Notes: a model not told the origin generated them from the sequence alone. A stretch of 64,000 nt of DNA from Pelagibacterium lentulum (GCF_003992625.1 NZ_RZMW01000041.1:303276-367275); one strand, 5' to 3'; counted from the first letter of the stretch, positions 17,773 through 26,917 are shown. Numbers and translations are program-made.

Positions 17773-18591
17773 TTATCGAGCAAGACCAAGCGCTTCGAGA
17801 CGTTTGACCGTCTGCGGCAACAGATGGTGCCGATCGCGCACCTCGAGGATCAAACGCGGCTTGGCATCGAGCCGCCCCAAAGCCGCAAAGACGGGAGCCC
17901 ATGGGATATTGCCCTCGCCGGGGTGCCAGTGCCGGTCGGCATAGCCGTCGGCATCCTGCAAATGCACATGCCCTAAAAGATTGCCAGCCGCTGCGATGAA
18001 ATCGACGACAGGCGGCGCATTATACCGGCCATAAGCCAGTTCGGCATGACCGGTATCGATCGAGACCTTGAGCGCGGGATGATCGATTTCGGCAACAAGA
18101 TCGACACGAGTGGCCGGGTCCGTATCGTCGATATTTTCCAGCATCAGCACGCAGCCGATCTCTTTGGCCCGGTCGAGAACAGGCGCCAGGCATTCGGCAC
18201 TGGCAGCGAACATATCTGAGCGAATCTTCGGGTAATTGGCGGCGTTGAGCACATGCCAATAGGTGAAGGGACTGTGGACCACCATATGGGTCGCGCCGAG
18301 CCTTTCAGCGATTTCGAGCCCCTTCAAGAATCGCTTCTGGACAATCGGACGGATGTCCCTGTCCGGATTTGAAATATCGAGACCGAAGAACGGACCGTGG
18401 ATGCCGCGTTTACCCTTATGGCCATCGAGCGCTTTGCGGTAGCGCTCCACTAGCGGCCAGACATCCCCGGCAATGACCTCGGGCAAGGCAAAATCCTGAA
18501 TTTCGACGGCGCGATCGACGTCAAATATCCAGTTCCTCAGGCCTTCGAGCGTATCAAAGGTCAGTGCCGTGCCCAGATATGGCAGGTCCAT
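17773..18591 (-). CDS. Sugar phosphate isomerase/epimerase (TIM barrel, AP endonuclease 2-like)
   Basis: 272-residue protein of the xylose-isomerase-like TIM-barrel family. Seen: HGPFFGLDIS near 65, HMVVHSPFTYWH, VLMLENIDDTDP, the VSIDTGHAELA metal-binding block, and GHVHLQDADGYADRHWHPGEG. His and Glu residues fit a divalent metal site. A longer frame begins at 18720, but the ATG at 18591 has AGGA upstream and sits 17 bp after the permease stop. It is the last gene of the Ugp-like ABC operon and probably isomerises or epimerises the imported sugar or polyol. Exact substrate unknown. Confidence 0.85.
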   Translation of the reverse strand: MDLPYLGTALTFDTLEGLRNWIFDVDRAVEIQDFALPEVIAGDVWPLVERYRKALDGHKGKRGIHGPFFGLDISNPDRDIRPIVQKRFLKGLEIAERLGATHMVVHSPFTYWHVLNAANYPKIRSDMFAASAECLAPVLDRAKEIGCVLMLENIDDTDPATRVDLVAEIDHPALKVSIDTGHAELAYGRYNAPPVVDFIAAAGNLLGHVHLQDADGYADRHWHPGEGNIPWAPVFAALGRLDAKPRLILEVRDRHHLLPQTVKRLEALGLAR

Positions 18592-18608
18592 GTTTTTCCT
18601 ATCCTTTA

Positions 18609-19475
18609 TTATTTGATTCCGGCGCGCATAAAGCTTTGAACGAACTGGCGCTGAAACAGCAGAAAGCCGATCAGCAGCGGCGCCGATGTGAGAAGGGTCG
18701 CGGCATTGATGACCGACCATTCTGTGCCGCTATCGGTGGTGGCAAAAATCGAAAGCCCTACCGTCAGCGGGCGGGTTTCAACCGAGGAGGTGATGATCAG
18801 CGGCCAGATGAAATTGTTCCAGTGATGGGACACCGAAACCAGCCCGAAAGCGAGCATTGTCGGCTTTGCCAAAGGCACATAAACGCGCCACAGCAGACCC
18901 AGCAGACTGCAGCCCTCGACGCGAGCAGCCTCGTCCAGTTCTTTTGGCACGGTCTTGAAGGTCTGGCGCAATAGAAAGATGGCAAAGCCCGACGCAAAAT
19001 AGGGAAGCCCGATGGCAAGGATCGTATCGACCAGCCCGAGCGCGCTCATGGTCGCGTAATTGCGCACCAGCAGGATGTCGGGCATCACCATCAATTGCAG
19101 CAGGACCAGCGCAAACAACACGTTCTTGCCGGGAAATTCGAGCCGCGCAAAGGCGAAGGCGGCAAGTGTGCACAGCACAAGCTGGGCATTGAGCACCATC
19201 GTGACCAGGGCGATGGTGTTGAGAAAATAGCGCGCGAAGGGCGCTGCATGCCAGACTCGGACGAAATTATCCAGCGTCAGCGGCGCAAACAGATCGAACC
19301 GGGTTTCATAGGCGGGCGGATGGAACGCCGTCCAGATGGCATAGGCCAGCGGCAATATCCAGATGAGCGCCAAAAGCCAAGCGCCACAGACAAATAGAAT
19401 GCGATCGAACCGCAGGCCATTGGCGGATGCGGGTGCCGAAAGGGGCGCGGCGTTCTCAAAAGTACCCGCACTCAT
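18609..19475 (-). CDS. ABC sugar permease, UgpE/MalG-like
   Basis: 288 residues, six helices. The EAA loop LDEAARVEGCSLLGLLWRVY lies near 185-205, and the protein ends with the usual VQSFMRAGIK. The ATG at 19475 overlaps the stop of the UgpA-like gene by 4 bp; an open extension to 19580 is just overlap with that gene. A polar N-terminus of about 25 residues precedes TM1. It forms the heterodimeric channel with the UgpA-like permease. Confidence 0.92.
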   Translation of the reverse strand: MSAGTFENAAPLSAPASANGLRFDRILFVCGAWLLALIWILPLAYAIWTAFHPPAYETRFDLFAPLTLDNFVRVWHAAPFARYFLNTIALVTMVLNAQLVLCTLAAFAFARLEFPGKNVLFALVLLQLMVMPDILLVRNYATMSALGLVDTILAIGLPYFASGFAIFLLRQTFKTVPKELDEAARVEGCSLLGLLWRVYVPLAKPTMLAFGLVSVSHHWNNFIWPLIITSSVETRPLTVGLSIFATTDSGTEWSVINAATLLTSAPLLIGFLLFQRQFVQSFMRAGIK

Positions 19476-20344
19476 CTGTAATGCACCCGGCGGTCCAGCA
19501 CGAAGAACTGACCGATGCCCACAAGCGCCAGAATGGCCACCATCACCACGGTCAAGGTCGCGGCATAGCCGGTATCCCAATAGCGGAAGCCTTGATCGTA
19601 TATGTAATAGAGCAACAGCATGGAGGCGTTGTTGGGCCCCCCTTGGGTCATGACGAAAATATGGTCGACCATGCGGAAGGCGTTGATCGTTGCATTGACC
19701 GAGACGAACAAGGTCGTGGGCATGATGAGCGGCCAGGTCACGCGCCGGAAAAACGTCCAGGGCGATGTGCCTTCCAGTGCGGCCGCTTCACGCAGGCTGG
19801 GCGGAATGGTTTGCAGCGCGGCCAGATAAAAGATCATGAAAAGCCCCGCCTGGTTCCAGATGCTGACGGCAGTAACCGCATAGAGCGCAGTTGAAGGCTG
19901 ACCGACCCAATTGACAGGCCCAAATCCGAAAAGCGCGCGCACCTGATCGAACAGACCAAAGCCGGGCAAATAGAAGAAAAGCCAGATATTGGCGACCGCG
20001 ATCAGCGGCAATACGGTGGGGGTGAAATAGGCCATGCGCAAAAAGCTCAGCCCGGCAATGCGACGGTGCACGAAAAGCGCCATGACAAGCGCAAGAGCGA
20101 TTGAGGCGGGAATGGTTATGGCTGCATAAATCGCATTGTTGACCATGGCCCGAATAAAGATCGGATCGGCAAAAAGGCGCTCATAATTGCCCAGCCCGAT
20201 AAAGACCGATGGGCGGCGCCCACGCGGGGTCGACCAGAAACTGTCGATCAGGGTCTGGATTGCAGGCAGATGGGTAAAGCCGAACAGCAGCACAAGCGCT
20301 GGCAACAATAGCAACCAGGCGTAGATCCATTCACGTTTGATCAT
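19472..20344 (-). CDS. ABC sugar permease, UgpA/MalF-like
   Basis: 290 residues, six predicted helices: TM1 AWLLLLPALVLLFGF at 9-23, then the UgpA-type FWSTPRG-RRPSVFIGLGNYERLF segment. The EAA loop LREAAALEGTSPWTFFRRV lies near 195-213. It pairs with the UgpE-like permease with 4-bp gene overlap. It is 60 bp downstream of the binding-protein gene across a GC-rich hairpin. Homology to UgpA suggests a sugar, polyol or glycerol-phosphate substrate. Confidence 0.92.
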   Translation of the reverse strand: MIKREWIYAWLLLLPALVLLFGFTHLPAIQTLIDSFWSTPRGRRPSVFIGLGNYERLFADPIFIRAMVNNAIYAAITIPASIALALVMALFVHRRIAGLSFLRMAYFTPTVLPLIAVANIWLFFYLPGFGLFDQVRALFGFGPVNWVGQPSTALYAVTAVSIWNQAGLFMIFYLAALQTIPPSLREAAALEGTSPWTFFRRVTWPLIMPTTLFVSVNATINAFRMVDHIFVMTQGGPNNASMLLLYYIYDQGFRYWDTGYAATLTVVMVAILALVGIGQFFVLDRRVHYR

Positions 20345-20370
20345 CGGGTGGCCAATCGAAAAACGAAAGA

Positions 20371-20392
20371 GGCGACCGGCAAACCGGCCGCC
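20371..20392 (-). terminator. Hairpin with T-rich tail between sugar-binding-protein and permease genes
   Basis: GGCGACCGG pairs with CCGGCCGCC (8 of 9) around a CAAA loop. Read on the minus strand it is followed by a T-rich stretch (TCTTTCGTTTTTCG), so it looks like a leaky terminator that lets binding-protein mRNA exceed permease mRNA. Confidence 0.65.
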
Positions 20393-20404
20393 CCAATGCT
20401 GGCT

Positions 20405-21685
20405 TTAGCGGTAGGCGGCCAGAATGGCGTCAGCTTCGCGCTGAGCGTCAGCCATTGCCTGGGCCGGGGTTTTATCGCCTACAATGGCGGCCGCGATATT
20501 GTCGTTGAAGATCTGGGTTACGCGCGGACCTTCAAAGGTTGAAAACTCTGCAACCGCATATTCGAGCTGGTCGCGGGCGACAACCGCGCCCGGCACCTCC
20601 TGGGCATAAGCCTGCATCGCTTCGGTTTCCCAGGTGTCGGGACGTGGTGCGACGTAACCGGTCGCGATCGACCATTCGGCGGCCTGCTCGGGCGCGGTTG
20701 CCCATTTCACAAAGTCGATTGCGGCGCGGGTTTCTTCCTCGCCATGGCCCGAGAACAGATAGAAATTGCCCCCACCGGTAGGCGCACCGGGCTGGAGATT
20801 GGCTGGCAGCATGCCGACGCCGAAATCGAACGGTGCGTTGTTGCGGATGTTGGTGAGATTGCCCGTCGTGGTCCAGATGATGGCGCTTTCCCCATCCATG
20901 AAGGCACGCGGGGTTGCACCCCAGTCGAGAATGCCCGGCGCCATGATTTCATGTTCGGTTGTCAATGAAACCAGGTATTCAAGCGCTTCGACAACAGCGG
21001 GATCGTCGAGATAGACTTCGGTGCCAGCTTCATTGGCGAGGATATGGCCATTGGCTGCAACAAGGCCAGTAAAGAGCCAAGACGGAAAACCCGAGGAAGG
21101 GACGCGGACACCCCATTGGGTGACAGTGCCCGCATCGTCGCGAACGGTCAGCGCCTTACCCATTTCGACCATTTCTTCCCAGGTCGCTGGCGGGGTTTCC
21201 GGATCGAGCCCTGCAGCCTCGAACGCTTCTTTGTTCCAGTAGATCACAGGGGTCGAGCGCTGGAAGGGAATGCCCCAGGTCTTGCCTTCGGTCTGGCTGT
21301 TTTTCATGAAAGCGGGATAAAAGCCGCCAATCCACTCCTCGACTTCCTCGGCAGTCAGGTGATCGTCCCAGGCCTCGATAACGTCTTCATCGATCATGGT
21401 GAACATGTCGGTGGAGAGCAGAATGGCGAGCTGGGGCGCGTTACCGCCGCGCGCTGCCGTAATGGCGCGAGTCGTGGTGTCGGCGTAGCTTCCCGTATAG
21501 ATGGCGTTGATGCTGATATCGGGATGTTCATCCATATAGGCTTGGGTCAAAGCCTCAATGGTTGCGGCTGCTTCCCCGCCCACTGCGACGGGAAAGTAGA
21601 ATTCGAGATCGACAGCAAGCGCTGCCGACATGGAAAGAGCCAGCGCCGAGGCACCGAGCAGAGAGGATTTGAGCATGCGGATCAT
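20405..21685 (-). CDS. Periplasmic sugar-binding protein, UgpB-like
   Basis: 426 residues; signal peptide (MIRMLKSSLLGASALAL...ALA) then mature VDLEFYFPVAVGG. The EALTQAYMDEHPDI and YADTTTRAITAARGGNAPQ blocks match extracellular solute-binding family 1, closest in feel to UgpB. Other landmarks are WGIPFQRSTPVIYWNKEAFEAAG and DFVKWATAPEQAAEWS. The ATG directly follows the TAA of the ATPase gene; its ribosome site (AAGGAAA) lies inside that gene's end. An alternative start three codons inside (MLKSS) is possible. Confidence 0.92.
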   Translation of the reverse strand: MIRMLKSSLLGASALALSMSAALAVDLEFYFPVAVGGEAAATIEALTQAYMDEHPDISINAIYTGSYADTTTRAITAARGGNAPQLAILLSTDMFTMIDEDVIEAWDDHLTAEEVEEWIGGFYPAFMKNSQTEGKTWGIPFQRSTPVIYWNKEAFEAAGLDPETPPATWEEMVEMGKALTVRDDAGTVTQWGVRVPSSGFPSWLFTGLVAANGHILANEAGTEVYLDDPAVVEALEYLVSLTTEHEIMAPGILDWGATPRAFMDGESAIIWTTTGNLTNIRNNAPFDFGVGMLPANLQPGAPTGGGNFYLFSGHGEEETRAAIDFVKWATAPEQAAEWSIATGYVAPRPDTWETEAMQAYAQEVPGAVVARDQLEYAVAEFSTFEGPRVTQIFNDNIAAAIVGDKTPAQAMADAQREADAILAAYR

Positions 21686-22765
21686 TTAGACCGTTTCCTT
21701 GATTGGTTTGGTGTGCGCGGGAGCGGTCATGCGTTGACCGTCTGGCCCGAACAGGTGGATGGCCGCATTGGGCCATGAGAGCTTGACCGCGCCGGAAGGC
21801 ACAGCCTCACGCGCGGGCTGTCGCAAGGTCACAAGCGCCTCGCCAATGCGAGCGCTGACCAGGCGATCGGCGCCGAAATATTCGACATTTTCGATCTGCG
21901 CCGGATGCCCCTCTTTTGCGATCTCAATATCCTCGCACCGCACACCGACAAGCGATCCACCTGGCAGGTGCGCCCATTGCGCTATCAGGTCTGCGGGCAA
22001 GAGATTCATGGGCGGGGTGCCGATGAAGCGCGCGCAAAAGCTTGTTGCCGGGCGCATATAGAGCTCATCGGGCGCTGCGACCTGTTCGATCCTGCCGCCA
22101 TTCATCACGACAATCTGGTCGGCCATGGTCATGGCTTCGACCTGGTCGTGGGTGACATAGACCATGGTCAATCCAAGCCGCTTTTGCAGCGCGCGGATTT
22201 CCACACGCATTTCGGCACGCAGTTTGGCATCGAGATTGGAAAGCGGTTCATCCATCAGACAGACCGGCTTTTCGGAAATGACGGCGCGGGCCAGAGCGAC
22301 ACGCTGCTGCTGACCACCTGAAAGCTGGCCAGGGCGACGATCAAGCAGGGCTTCAAGCCCCATCATTGTTGCAACGCGCATGAGCCGTTCGTTGCGCTGC
22401 TTGCGCGCGACCTTGCGCACCGAAAGCCCGAATACGACGTTTTCCGCAACGCTCAGATGCGGGAACAGCGCATAGGACTGAAACACCATCGACAGATTGC
22501 GCGCGGCAGGCGCGGTATGGGTAATATCGGCAGCCCCGAGCCGGATCGTACCAGCGGTCGGCATTTCGAGCCCCGCGATCAGGCGCAAAAGCGTCGACTT
22601 TCCGCAGCCGGATGGTCCGAGCAGAACGGTAAACCGGCCCGCCGGAATGGATAGCGAAACACCATCGAGCGCCTTGGTTTCAGCAAAGGATTTGCCCAGG
22701 CCATCGAGCTCTAGGGCCACGGCACTTTGGGCGGGTTTGTGCTCGAAGTTTGAAATCGCGTTCAT
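21686..22765 (-). CDS. ABC sugar importer ATPase, UgpC/MalK-like
   Basis: 359 residues. Walker A GPSGCGKST, Q-loop FQSYALFPH, signature LSGGQQQRVALARA, Walker B CLMDEPLSNLDAKLR, H-loop THDQVEAM, then a C-terminal MalK-type OB/TOBE region. It is the first gene of its operon: ATPase, binding protein, two permeases, isomerase. ATPase-first order is less usual than binding-protein-first. It stands 98 bp downstream of the ABC-2 permease pair on the same strand, but its TOBE domain marks it as an importer ATPase. Confidence 0.93.
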   Translation of the reverse strand: MNAISNFEHKPAQSAVALELDGLGKSFAETKALDGVSLSIPAGRFTVLLGPSGCGKSTLLRLIAGLEMPTAGTIRLGAADITHTAPAARNLSMVFQSYALFPHLSVAENVVFGLSVRKVARKQRNERLMRVATMMGLEALLDRRPGQLSGGQQQRVALARAVISEKPVCLMDEPLSNLDAKLRAEMRVEIRALQKRLGLTMVYVTHDQVEAMTMADQIVVMNGGRIEQVAAPDELYMRPATSFCARFIGTPPMNLLPADLIAQWAHLPGGSLVGVRCEDIEIAKEGHPAQIENVEYFGADRLVSARIGEALVTLRQPAREAVPSGAVKLSWPNAAIHLFGPDGQRMTAPAHTKPIKETV

Positions 22766-22863
22766 GAGCGAGCCGATATTGGCTCAGCGCGACACTCAGG
22801 TGACGGTTTTTTGAAGTTTCGATGACCGCCCACAGACCTTTGCCTGTGGCGCACCGGTTGCGA

Positions 22864-23994
22864 TCAGGTCCGCAATTTTTCCGGGCGGCGCGAAAGTGCC
22901 AGAGCCGTGACGCCATAAAGTGCGGCCAGCCCCCAAAGCAGCGCGGCCTTGTCTGCGATATCCTCCCATCCCGCGCCCATCTGGTTGACTTGAACAAGGC
23001 CGGGAATGGCCGTGGTGGACGGAACAAATTGCGCCAGCGTCACCAGCCAGCCGGGCAGCATTTCCAACGGCCAGGCAATGCCGGAAAGGAAAAACAGCGG
23101 CATTCCTATTGTGACCATGGTGAGGATGACGGCCTCGCGGGAAGGCATGAGGCTGGCGATAGTAAATCCAAGCATGGCAACCGAAATCAGAAACGGCAGG
23201 CCCAACGCAAAAAGCGGTACGAGATCGCCGATCCTGGGTAGTCCGAAAAAGGCCGGCAACAGCAACAGATAAAAGCAGAACCAGACGAGATAGAGCCCAC
23301 TATAGGCAACAAGCCTTGCAACAAGCGCCGTACCGGGATCGCTGCGCCCCGAAAGTTTCCCCGCCCCGCCATTGAGCAAGCCGATGCCCATCAAAAGCGT
23401 TTGCTGCAGGATCAATATGACCGAAGCCGGCACGACATAACTTGCATATCCGCCCTGGGGATTGAAAAGCGCAACGGCGCTGATCGCCAAAGGCTGGCTT
23501 TGGGCAATGGCAGTATTTTTGTTTGTACCCGATGCCGCCATGCGGCCGATGGTAATTTCAGCGCCCAGCCCCCGTGCCGCCGTTGAGATCGCGGTCATGG
23601 TGGCATTGAACGGTAGGAAGTAGCTGGCATCGCCATAAGCGGCGATGGGCGCTTGCCGCCCGGCAAGCAGGTCCCGCTCGAAACCGGCCGGGATCACAAC
23701 GATTGCCGTTACCTCTCGCGCCATCAGCATCTGGCGGGCCGTCGCCATGTCAGGCGCCTGGGCAGCGATCATCGTCGTGTCGGCGGCATCGATTCTAGCG
23801 CGCAACTGGCGGCTTGTCGGCGAATTGTCCAGATCGAGGGCGACGATGGGCATGTCGCGGATGGTTTCCCCTAGATAAGGCTGGGGATAAAAAATGCCAT
23901 AGATCAAAACCGCGAGCACCATGATCGACAGCGCTCCGGTATTGGTAAAAATCTCGCGCAGAGCCATGCGCGTTTCAAGAGCAAGGCTTTTCAT
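22864..23994 (-). CDS. ABC-2 type permease, second of pair (YhhJ/YbhR-like)
   Basis: 376 residues: one N-terminal helix (about 13-36), a large extracytoplasmic domain (about 40-175), then five hydrophobic segments, ending in a short basic tail (RRPEKLRT). This is the ABC2_membrane_3 layout (LDNSPTSRQLRARIDAADT; FNATMTAISTAARGLGAE). Its ATG overlaps the stop of the upstream permease by 4 bp. Expected to form a heterodimeric channel with it, fed by the HlyD adaptor. No ATPase gene is in the operon. Confidence 0.88.
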   Translation of the reverse strand: MKSLALETRMALREIFTNTGALSIMVLAVLIYGIFYPQPYLGETIRDMPIVALDLDNSPTSRQLRARIDAADTTMIAAQAPDMATARQMLMAREVTAIVVIPAGFERDLLAGRQAPIAAYGDASYFLPFNATMTAISTAARGLGAEITIGRMAASGTNKNTAIAQSQPLAISAVALFNPQGGYASYVVPASVILILQQTLLMGIGLLNGGAGKLSGRSDPGTALVARLVAYSGLYLVWFCFYLLLLPAFFGLPRIGDLVPLFALGLPFLISVAMLGFTIASLMPSREAVILTMVTIGMPLFFLSGIAWPLEMLPGWLVTLAQFVPSTTAIPGLVQVNQMGAGWEDIADKAALLWGLAALYGVTALALSRRPEKLRT

Positions 23995-25211
23995 GCGGCC
24001 ACCACCACCTGATCCGCCTGCCGGGACGCAGCGCGTTTTTTAAGGACGAGCACCAAAACCAGCAGAAATCCGAACAGCGCCGTCAATGCGCAAAGATACC
24101 CCAGCGCCGGCAGCGACGATTGCAAAGGCGCCGCGCGCAGCATCTGGTCCACGCGAATCTGCAAGTACCAGGTCAAGGGTAGAATGGCGCTCCAGCCATA
24201 GGCAAAGCCGTTCATTGCGACGCGCGGAAAGCTCACGCCTGCAAAGCCGAAGGCTGGCGCGGTGTAAAGACCGGCAAGCCCGAGCGCGCGCACCACATCG
24301 CCTGCAAGAACGGCAAAAAGCGCACCGGAAAATTGATAGGCCAGAACAAAGAGCAGACTAGCGCCCAGATAGAGCCAGCCATTGCCCATAAACGGAGTGC
24401 CGTAGATATGGACCAGAACGGCATCGCCCAGAAGCAATATGGTGGTGTAGGCAATGGTATAGGGTAGGAGTTTGCCGATCATTGCCGGGGCGATACCGCC
24501 TCCGAGCCTTTCGATCCGCCCCAGACCGCCTGCGATCTGCCGCTCGAGCGCAACGGTATAGACGGTGCTGGCCGCGATAAATATCTGCAGTGCGGCGGGC
24601 AGCAGGGCTGCAAGCAGGAAATGGATATAATCCAGTCCGGGATTAAAAAGCGGGCTTTGCTGGAGGGGAATGGGATTTGCCGCTTCGATTGCCCTGTGCC
24701 GTAGCTCGCCATGCGCCATGCGCGCAGATACGGCAATCGCGCTTGAAACGGTCGATGCGGCGGTCTGCATCGCGCGCGCCACAATGGAACCGGGGGTCAT
24801 GAACTGGTTATTGTAGAAGATGACGATCTCGGGCTGTCGACCGGCGCGCGCATCGCGCTCGAGATTTGCCGGTATGAGCAGGGCGCCATAGGCGCTGCCA
24901 TCGACAATAAGCGCGCGCGCCGAAGCCAGATCGTTGACCCGATAGGCCACCGCAACTTCCGGGGCGGCATCAATCTGACTGATAATCTGTCGCGAAATCG
25001 TCGTGCGGTCATGGTCGATGACCACGATGGGCAGATCGGCCGGCACCCCGCCACGAAAAATGGCCGCAAGGCAGAAGAAAACAAGAAGCGGAAAGACCAG
25101 AACCAGGAAAAGCAGTCCGGGACGGCGCATGATGCGGCGCACTTCGCGGCGAAACACCAGCATAAATCCGGGCGCGGGCCCTTTGCGCTGCTTTTGCACC
25201 GGCTCGGTCAT
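23991..25211 (-). CDS. ABC-2 type permease, first of pair (YbhS/YhhJ-like)
   Basis: 406 residues from ATG 25211, one base after the HlyD stop; a TTG frame begins 5 codons earlier. Same architecture as the next gene: TM1 (about 35-55), a large periplasmic domain with the DHDRTTISRQIISQIDAAPE block, then five C-terminal helices. The two permeases are paralogues. Function: export of a drug, bile-like compound or lipid together with HlyD. Controlled most probably by the divergent TetR protein. Confidence 0.88.
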   Translation of the reverse strand: MTEPVQKQRKGPAPGFMLVFRREVRRIMRRPGLLFLVLVFPLLVFFCLAAIFRGGVPADLPIVVIDHDRTTISRQIISQIDAAPEVAVAYRVNDLASARALIVDGSAYGALLIPANLERDARAGRQPEIVIFYNNQFMTPGSIVARAMQTAASTVSSAIAVSARMAHGELRHRAIEAANPIPLQQSPLFNPGLDYIHFLLAALLPAALQIFIAASTVYTVALERQIAGGLGRIERLGGGIAPAMIGKLLPYTIAYTTILLLGDAVLVHIYGTPFMGNGWLYLGASLLFVLAYQFSGALFAVLAGDVVRALGLAGLYTAPAFGFAGVSFPRVAMNGFAYGWSAILPLTWYLQIRVDQMLRAAPLQSSLPALGYLCALTALFGFLLVLVLVLKKRAASRQADQVVVAA

Positions 25212-25212
25212 A

Positions 25213-26181
25213 TCACCACTCGACAATTGCGCTCATGCCGGGACGCAAGCCGTCGATATGCTCGACGGGCCGGGCGCGAACCTCAAAGGTACGCAGGTCG
25301 AAATCGCCCGTAGCCTTGGTGGCGCGCCAATTGGCGTAAGAGCCCAAGACATCGATGGCTGTAACCCTTGCTGCCAAAACCCTATCGTTCAATGCAGGAA
25401 GCCGGACGTTAAATTCATCGCCAATGGCCAACCCATCGAGAAGGTCTTCGCGCACATTAAACGTCATCCAGGCGTCATCGAGATTGATAATGGAAAGCAG
25501 CGGTGCCCCTGCTCCCGCCAGCCCGCCAATTTCGGCTACCCGGCTGGTTATCTCGCCGCCGATGGGCGCGTAAACGGTCAGCTCCGCCATATCGGTTTCG
25601 ATCTGGTGAACGGCAGCCTGGGCCTGCTCGACCTGCGCGTCGGCAACGGCCCGCTCTTGGGGGCTGGCGCCATTGGTTGCCAGCGCCAGATTGGCCTCGG
25701 TCGCTTCCACGCCGGCCTGAGCAGCGGTCAACGAATTCTGTGCATTTTCCAGTTGCTGTTGGGAAGCCACCGAACGCTCGGTCAGGGCCGAAAGGCGCTC
25801 ATAGGTCGCCTGGGCCAACACAAGATCGGCCTGCGCTTTTTCATATTCAGCGCGGCGCGCGGCAATGGCTTCGGGTCTGGTTGAGTGGATACGGTTTCGA
25901 TCCGCCTGGGCCACGGCCAATTGGGCCTGGGCAGCCTGCAGGCCCGCAAGCAGTTGCGGACTATCAAGTTCAACCAGAAGATCGCCCGGCTCCACCCTTT
26001 GGCCCATATCCACGTGAATGGCCTTGACCTGACCGGCCGCGCGCGGCGCGATATCGACGCGGGTTGCCTCCACTTCGCCCTGAACGATAAGGGGCTGCGG
26101 CGCCTGGGCAGACCAGAGTGCAAAACCGGCAAGGCTCACAAGCGCAAGAAGGACCAAAACAGGCAGCAAACGCGTTTTCAT
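25213..26181 (-). CDS. HlyD-family periplasmic adaptor (YhiI/YbhG-like)
   Basis: 322 residues: N-terminal signal anchor (LLPVLVLLALVSLAGFALW, about 4-22), the first half of a barrel-sandwich lipoyl fold (VEATRVDIAPRAAGQVKAIHV), a long coiled coil (about 80-190, rich in Ala/Gln/Glu), the second lipoyl half (APIGGEITSRVAEIGGLAG), and a beta-barrel. It is the membrane-fusion protein of the exporter and the first gene of the operon. The promoter faces tetR with two inverted repeats between. Confidence 0.92.
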   Translation of the reverse strand: MKTRLLPVLVLLALVSLAGFALWSAQAPQPLIVQGEVEATRVDIAPRAAGQVKAIHVDMGQRVEPGDLLVELDSPQLLAGLQAAQAQLAVAQADRNRIHSTRPEAIAARRAEYEKAQADLVLAQATYERLSALTERSVASQQQLENAQNSLTAAQAGVEATEANLALATNGASPQERAVADAQVEQAQAAVHQIETDMAELTVYAPIGGEITSRVAEIGGLAGAGAPLLSIINLDDAWMTFNVREDLLDGLAIGDEFNVRLPALNDRVLAARVTAIDVLGSYANWRATKATGDFDLRTFEVRARPVEHIDGLRPGMSAIVEW

Positions 26182-26222
26182 CTTTCAACCCATGAAATTG
26201 TGCCAAGCGGCACTTACAAAAA

Positions 26223-26257
26223 TATATATCGAGTGATATATAAATATCAGTTGATAT
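26223..26257. promoter_or_regulatory. Paired inverted repeats between exporter operon and tetR (candidate TetR operators)
   Basis: IR1: TATATATC-GAGT-GATATATA at 26223-26242, 8 of 8 paired. IR2: ATATC-AGTT-GATAT at 26244-26257, 5 of 5 paired. Both share the core ATATC-N4-GATAT and their centres are 18 bp apart. This is the expected layout for two TetR-family dimers controlling a divergent promoter. Confidence 0.75.
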
Positions 26258-26302
26258 GTGAAAGTCAACGACTGTAAGTGATCATGCAGTCAGACAGGCG
26301 AA

Positions 26303-26917
26303 ATGACACCTATGAATCGGGAAGACAAAAAGCGACAGACCCGAGAGGCCCTGCTCCAGGCCGCACGGGCAGAGATCGTCGAACATGGGATCCCGGCTAT
26401 TTCCATAAGGCGAATCTGTGAGCAGGCCGGCTTTACCCAAGGCGCTTTCTACGCGCATTTTGAAAACCGCAACGCGATGCTTGAAGCGGTGATGATCGCT
26501 CATATGCAGACATCGCTCTCTACTTTCGAGAAGATCATCGCACAGGAGGATCTCGATCTTGAGGATGCGCTGTCACTGCTGGCTGACTGGCTCAAATCAA
26601 TAAAGGCGCAACCCGAAGCCACCATGCTGACGCTGGAATTGCAGATGCAGGCGCATCGCGATGTCGCTTTTGCAAAAACCTATAGCCGGTTGCGTACCGA
26701 CCAGCATGCGGTCGTTGCGGAAGGGTTGGCCCAACTGTTGGAACGCCACAATCTTGCCGCCAAAGTATCACCGCGGGAAATGGCGATTGGATTTTCTGCG
26801 CTCTGGTCGGGATTTGCACTTCAGGGCAGCGACCCTCACAATCCATCCATTGATGGGCTTTTGCTTACCTTTACCAAAGCGCTGATCGGGCCCGCGGAAA
26901 AAGCTGGCAAGGCTTAG
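26303..26917 (+). CDS. TetR-family transcriptional regulator
   Basis: 204 residues. N-terminal TetR HTH: TREALLQAARAEIVEHG (about 13-29), ISIRRICEQAGFTQGAFYAHF (about 34-54), then an all-helical ligand domain ending in the TetR_C-like region LSLLADWLKSIKAQPE onward. The start at 26303 is followed three codons later by another ATG (26312). Divergent from the HlyD/ABC-2 exporter genes, with paired inverted repeats in between, so it most likely represses the exporter and itself until it binds the exporter's substrate. Confidence 0.93.
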   Translation: MTPMNREDKKRQTREALLQAARAEIVEHGIPAISIRRICEQAGFTQGAFYAHFENRNAMLEAVMIAHMQTSLSTFEKIIAQEDLDLEDALSLLADWLKSIKAQPEATMLTLELQMQAHRDVAFAKTYSRLRTDQHAVVAEGLAQLLERHNLAAKVSPREMAIGFSALWSGFALQGSDPHNPSIDGLLLTFTKALIGPAEKAGKA

